Assembly (NCBI GenBank): GCA_023159155.1
Contig: JAJNNX010000042.1
Location: 310,001-374,000, forward strand
Direction: 5' to 3'
Length of the DNA: 64,000 nucleotides
From: Ustulina deusta
Lineage: Eukaryota; Ascomycota; Sordariomycetes; Xylariales; Xylariaceae
Both the position numbers and the translations under genes were made by a program. A model generated the notes under the pieces. It was given only the letters and a program-made list of their open reading frames with translations. It was not told where the DNA came from and searched no databases. Positions within the stretch are counted from its first letter, which is position 1. The number at the start of each line of letters is the position of its first letter. Positions 61,780 to 64,000 of this stretch are shown here, one piece after another.

Positions 61780-62691
61780 GAATACTTCGGCCGGACTGGA
61801 AAATCATGGTTTCAAGATGCGGACTTTCGGATTGCGCAGGTATGCGTTACGTACCTTTCATTAGACGCCTTTGAAAGCGGATTTTGCACGAACGATACGG
61901 AACTCGAACTGCAGTTTTCATCATACCCCTTGTTTGGCTATGCAAGTCAATATTGGGGAATTCACGCATACTCAGTCCCCGACTACCAATTCTGCTACAC
62001 ATTCCTCTCAATGACCACTAAAGTCCATGCTTGTAGTCAGCGATTGTTCTTCGAGATAGAGCGCAACAATCCTGTTTTCCCTTACCTATATGCACCAAAG
62101 AATATCACTGGACTCCATCTTGCTGCGTTCTTTGGACTCTATGGACTAGTCAAGAGGCTTGTCGAAGTCTCCGAAATAAATAAACCTGGCGGCCTTTACG
62201 GGACACCAATACAGTATGCCATCATCAATGGGCATGCTGATGTAGTAGAACTGCTGCTTGAGAAAGGCGTCGACATCGAGTCACGGCAGATGCATTGCGG
62301 CACGCCGTTCATCGATGCTGTGCTCGGAAATAACGAAGCCATAGTTCGACTCCTTCTCGAAAAGGGTGCCAATATCGAGTCAAAGGATTTTCTTGGCTTT
62401 TCTCCGTTATTAATAGCCATTGGCAATGAGAGTGAAGCTATGTTTCGACTCCTTCTTGAAAAGGGTGCCAATATCGAGCCAATAAATGATGATCCAGGCT
62501 ACACACCATTAACTTATGCTGTGCACAAAGGGAATGAAGCCATAGTTCAAGTTATCCTCAACAACGGTGCCGATATTGGGTTAAAGGATAGAAGGGGTAA
62601 CACAGCATTAAGGATTGCCCTCAGAAAGAATAATAAGACCATGGCGCAGCTACTTCGCGAGAATGGCGCTGTTGATGAAGAGTTGGCGTAG

Positions 62692-63295
62692 GATTTAATG
62701 AATATTGAGGGTTTTTTTTTTCGGTTGGATTAGGCAGAACATGGAATCCTCTTACACATCAGCTAGTTGATATCGATATGCAAGACTGTCAATCACCATC
62801 ACTACAATAAACTTTGCTACCTTAAAGGTGGGACTGATCACATAATTGGATGGAAGCACATAGGTTTTGACGGCCGGTGATACCCCGGGCATCTCGAGAG
62901 AATCCTTCTAATTTGCCTTTCCCTATAGTGCGAGTGTCGGTGACTGACTGACTGCCTATGTTCTAGCGCTCACATCAAGCGTCAACCCCAAGTTTTCCCG
63001 AGTTGCCTGTTCACTCGCACCGGACACCAACTTTAATAGGCGCCCAGTCAATACTAGCTCTGCTCAATAATAGCATTCGCCAACATCCGCTAACATTCGT
63101 CTTCCTCCTTCTCCTCCTTGCTTTGGTCTTGAAGCGCTAGTGTGAAAGCCGCGAATGCGGGTAACGTAATTCTCTCGTGCCACTGCCCCTCACGAAATCT
63201 GCGTTCCCCCTGTGCTGAGTACCGAAGCTTCCGTACTCGATCAGCCGTCGCGGCGGGACATGGGTAAATAAGAGTAGATAGGATCTTGGCTACAT
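62692..63295. other. Intergenic region between two convergent genes
   Basis: About 600 bp with balanced base composition. It holds a T-run (62712-62720) and an AATAAA on the plus strand (62806-62811) that could serve as the polyadenylation signal of the NLR gene. The open frame at 63090-63299 on the minus strand is low in conservation-like features and probably 3' untranslated sequence of the next gene. Confidence 0.6.
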
Positions 63296-64000
63296 TCACG
63301 GAGGGGCGCGACCTGGAATAACAGGAGGTGGGGCGATTCTCGTATCGAAGACACGTCGATCGACGACTTTGAAATCGAATAGCTTTTCGAACTCGGCTTT
63401 GTTGCGCATGAGCTCTTCATTGGCCTTCGTGAGCTTCTCGGGCTGGCCGTCTTCGGCGACGTTCAGCTTGACGTTGAGCACCCACTTCTGCGCCTGGTCG
63501 ACGGGCCGCAGGTCAACCCACGCGGGCAGGTGCGCGATGGGACCTTTGGGAGACTCGGGCAGATAGTAGTACCTGCTCAGGACGATCTCTAGGTCCCCTC
63601 TGTTGAACGAGTAGCTCTCTTGAATAAGCTCATTTGTGTATCTGCGATGGGCGGTTAGCGGTCAAGAGAGTAAGTAGGTAGCTGAGGAGGTAGATGTACG
63701 TACGTAAGCCCGTTTTCAACTAGGAGTCCAAGTAAGCTATGCGGGAACGGCACCTCGATCTTCTTCCTAGATGTGATGGGAGAATCTCGCAGAGGGTCCG
63801 GCAAGTCAGTCCACCGGAGCGTAGCCGGCAGGCGGTTGAGGTCTACCGTGGACTCCTTGCCGAAGTCTGTCTCGGGCGCTACCTCATACGTAGCTTGCAG
63901 GATGTACGACGAGCGCAAAAGCTGCTTGCTGAGGTCCACCCACAGTTGCTTCTCTTGCTGGCGTGGCAGGACATTCGGGCGTGGCAACTTCGGCAGTCCC
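63296..64000 (-). CDS. Probable Mediator subunit 18 (MED18/Srb5-like), 3' part, runs off the right edge
   Basis: Two exons on the minus strand: beyond the window to 63704, and 63641 to the stop at 63296. The joined frame reads LLRSSYILQATYEV, RLPATLRWTDLPDPL, then across the splice NGLTYTNELIQESYSFNRGD and LEIVLSRYYYLP. It ends QKWVLNVKLNVAED ... FDFKVVDRRVFDTRI. The layout fits fungal MED18: a beta-rich fold with WxLxFxDxPE, then (Y/F)xxEYVxEGxxFxxxDIxIxLxRxxxxP, then a closing YVLxxxxxVxDG...DTRV. It is part of the Mediator head module, which links activators to RNA polymerase II. The match is from memory of the family; the N-terminal third is missing. The frame is intact, in contrast to the NLR next door. 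Confidence 0.6.
63642..63703 (-). other. Predicted 62-nt intron in the MED18-like gene
   Basis: On the minus strand it starts GTACGTACATC and ends CGCCCATCGCAG, with a branch-like CGCTAACC (the CTAAC core) about 14 bases before the acceptor. Removing it restores GLT|YTNEL in frame; the alternative donor four bases on gives an immediate stop. Confidence 0.85.

Larger units (their letters stand above)
60245..62691 (+). pseudogene. NACHT-ankyrin STAND/NLR protein, N-terminus cut off and one nonsense codon
   Basis: Fungal NLRs are intracellular sensors that oligomerise through a NACHT NTPase and can trigger defence or incompatibility cell death. One frame runs from the transposon border to TAG at 62689, about 797 codons after splicing. 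Order: helical STAND N-terminal region (LSKPQEEHLYEITENC onwards); Walker A GIPGAGKT (60757-60780); Walker B VFIVIDALDE (61051-61080); winged-helix-like part ending RLVHYTT; linker; five or six ankyrin repeats (about 62100-62680, with LLLEKGANIE repeated). No ATG opens the frame; the first in-frame Met is downstream in the N-terminal region. A TAA at 61777-61779 replaces the family's Gln in HYTTQEYF. Both point to a dead gene. A short product starting at an internal Met cannot be excluded. Confidence 0.85.

Noticed and set aside
61930..62691. Separate ankyrin-repeat gene starting near 61930
   Set aside because: It is in the same frame as the upstream NACHT part, with continuous family-like sequence between them interrupted only by the single TAA, so it is one broken gene.
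63090..63299. 69-codon minus-strand frame after the MED18-like stop
   Set aside because: It overlaps only the end of the MED18-like frame, has no recognisable domain and is best seen as 3' untranslated sequence.
63369..63566. Plus-strand frame across from the MED18-like exon
   Set aside because: Antisense shadow of the better supported spliced gene.

Overview
This window looks like chromosomal DNA of a filamentous ascomycete (Pezizomycotina). About 60.2 kb of extremely AT-rich DNA ends abruptly at position 60244. It is followed by about 3.8 kb of normal-composition DNA carrying a fungal NACHT-ankyrin (STAND/NLR) gene and the 3' part of a spliced gene, probably Mediator subunit MED18. The AT-rich part has almost no open frames. 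Its former coding sequence still reads if T is allowed for C and A for G, which is the signature of repeat-induced point mutation (RIP).

Read by eye, the AT-rich block is one nest of transposons. Most boundaries are fixed by paired LTRs and target-site duplications (TSDs). The oldest layer is E, a copia element on +. The end of its 5' LTR is at 10572-10709, its integrase is split between 13.74-13.98 kb and 46.75-47.1 kb, its reverse transcriptase (RT) is at 57.3-58.2 kb, and its 3' LTR ends at 60244. Inserted in E are: B (copia, -, 5' LTR 10328-10571); a solo LTR S (12376-12643, TSD AAACA); C (13979-46741, TSD ATAC, probably -); and F (Ty3/gypsy chromovirus, +, 47466-56981, TSD GCATT). B carries a Fot1/pogo-type DNA transposon (5588-7436, TA TSD) and A1, a copia copy on - that runs off the left edge. 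C carries A2 (same family as A1, +, 22387-36518, TSD AATTA), D (copia, -, 39680-45741, TSD AGAAA) and possibly a hAT-like remnant. A2 carries G (Ty3/gypsy, -, 27417-34282, TSD TAGCC). F carries T, a 1.9-kb non-autonomous LTR element (48292-50220, TSD CTTAT).

Element E ends inside the NACHT-ankyrin gene. The gene's frame is open from the first base after the LTR but has no start codon, so its N-terminus is lost or lies beyond the left edge. Further in, a CAA codon has become TAA (61777-61779), the expected product of RIP spilling into flanking single-copy DNA, while the frame stays open on both sides. The gene therefore reads as an NLR inactivated by transposon insertion plus mutation. The MED18-like gene next to it, convergent with it, looks intact as far as the window goes.

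No tRNA, rRNA, CRISPR or prokaryotic signals were seen. Family assignments rest on motifs read from degenerate sequence without database searches. The interior of C (14.3-22.4 and 36.5-39.7 kb) and the segment 58.7-60.1 kb remain largely unassigned.
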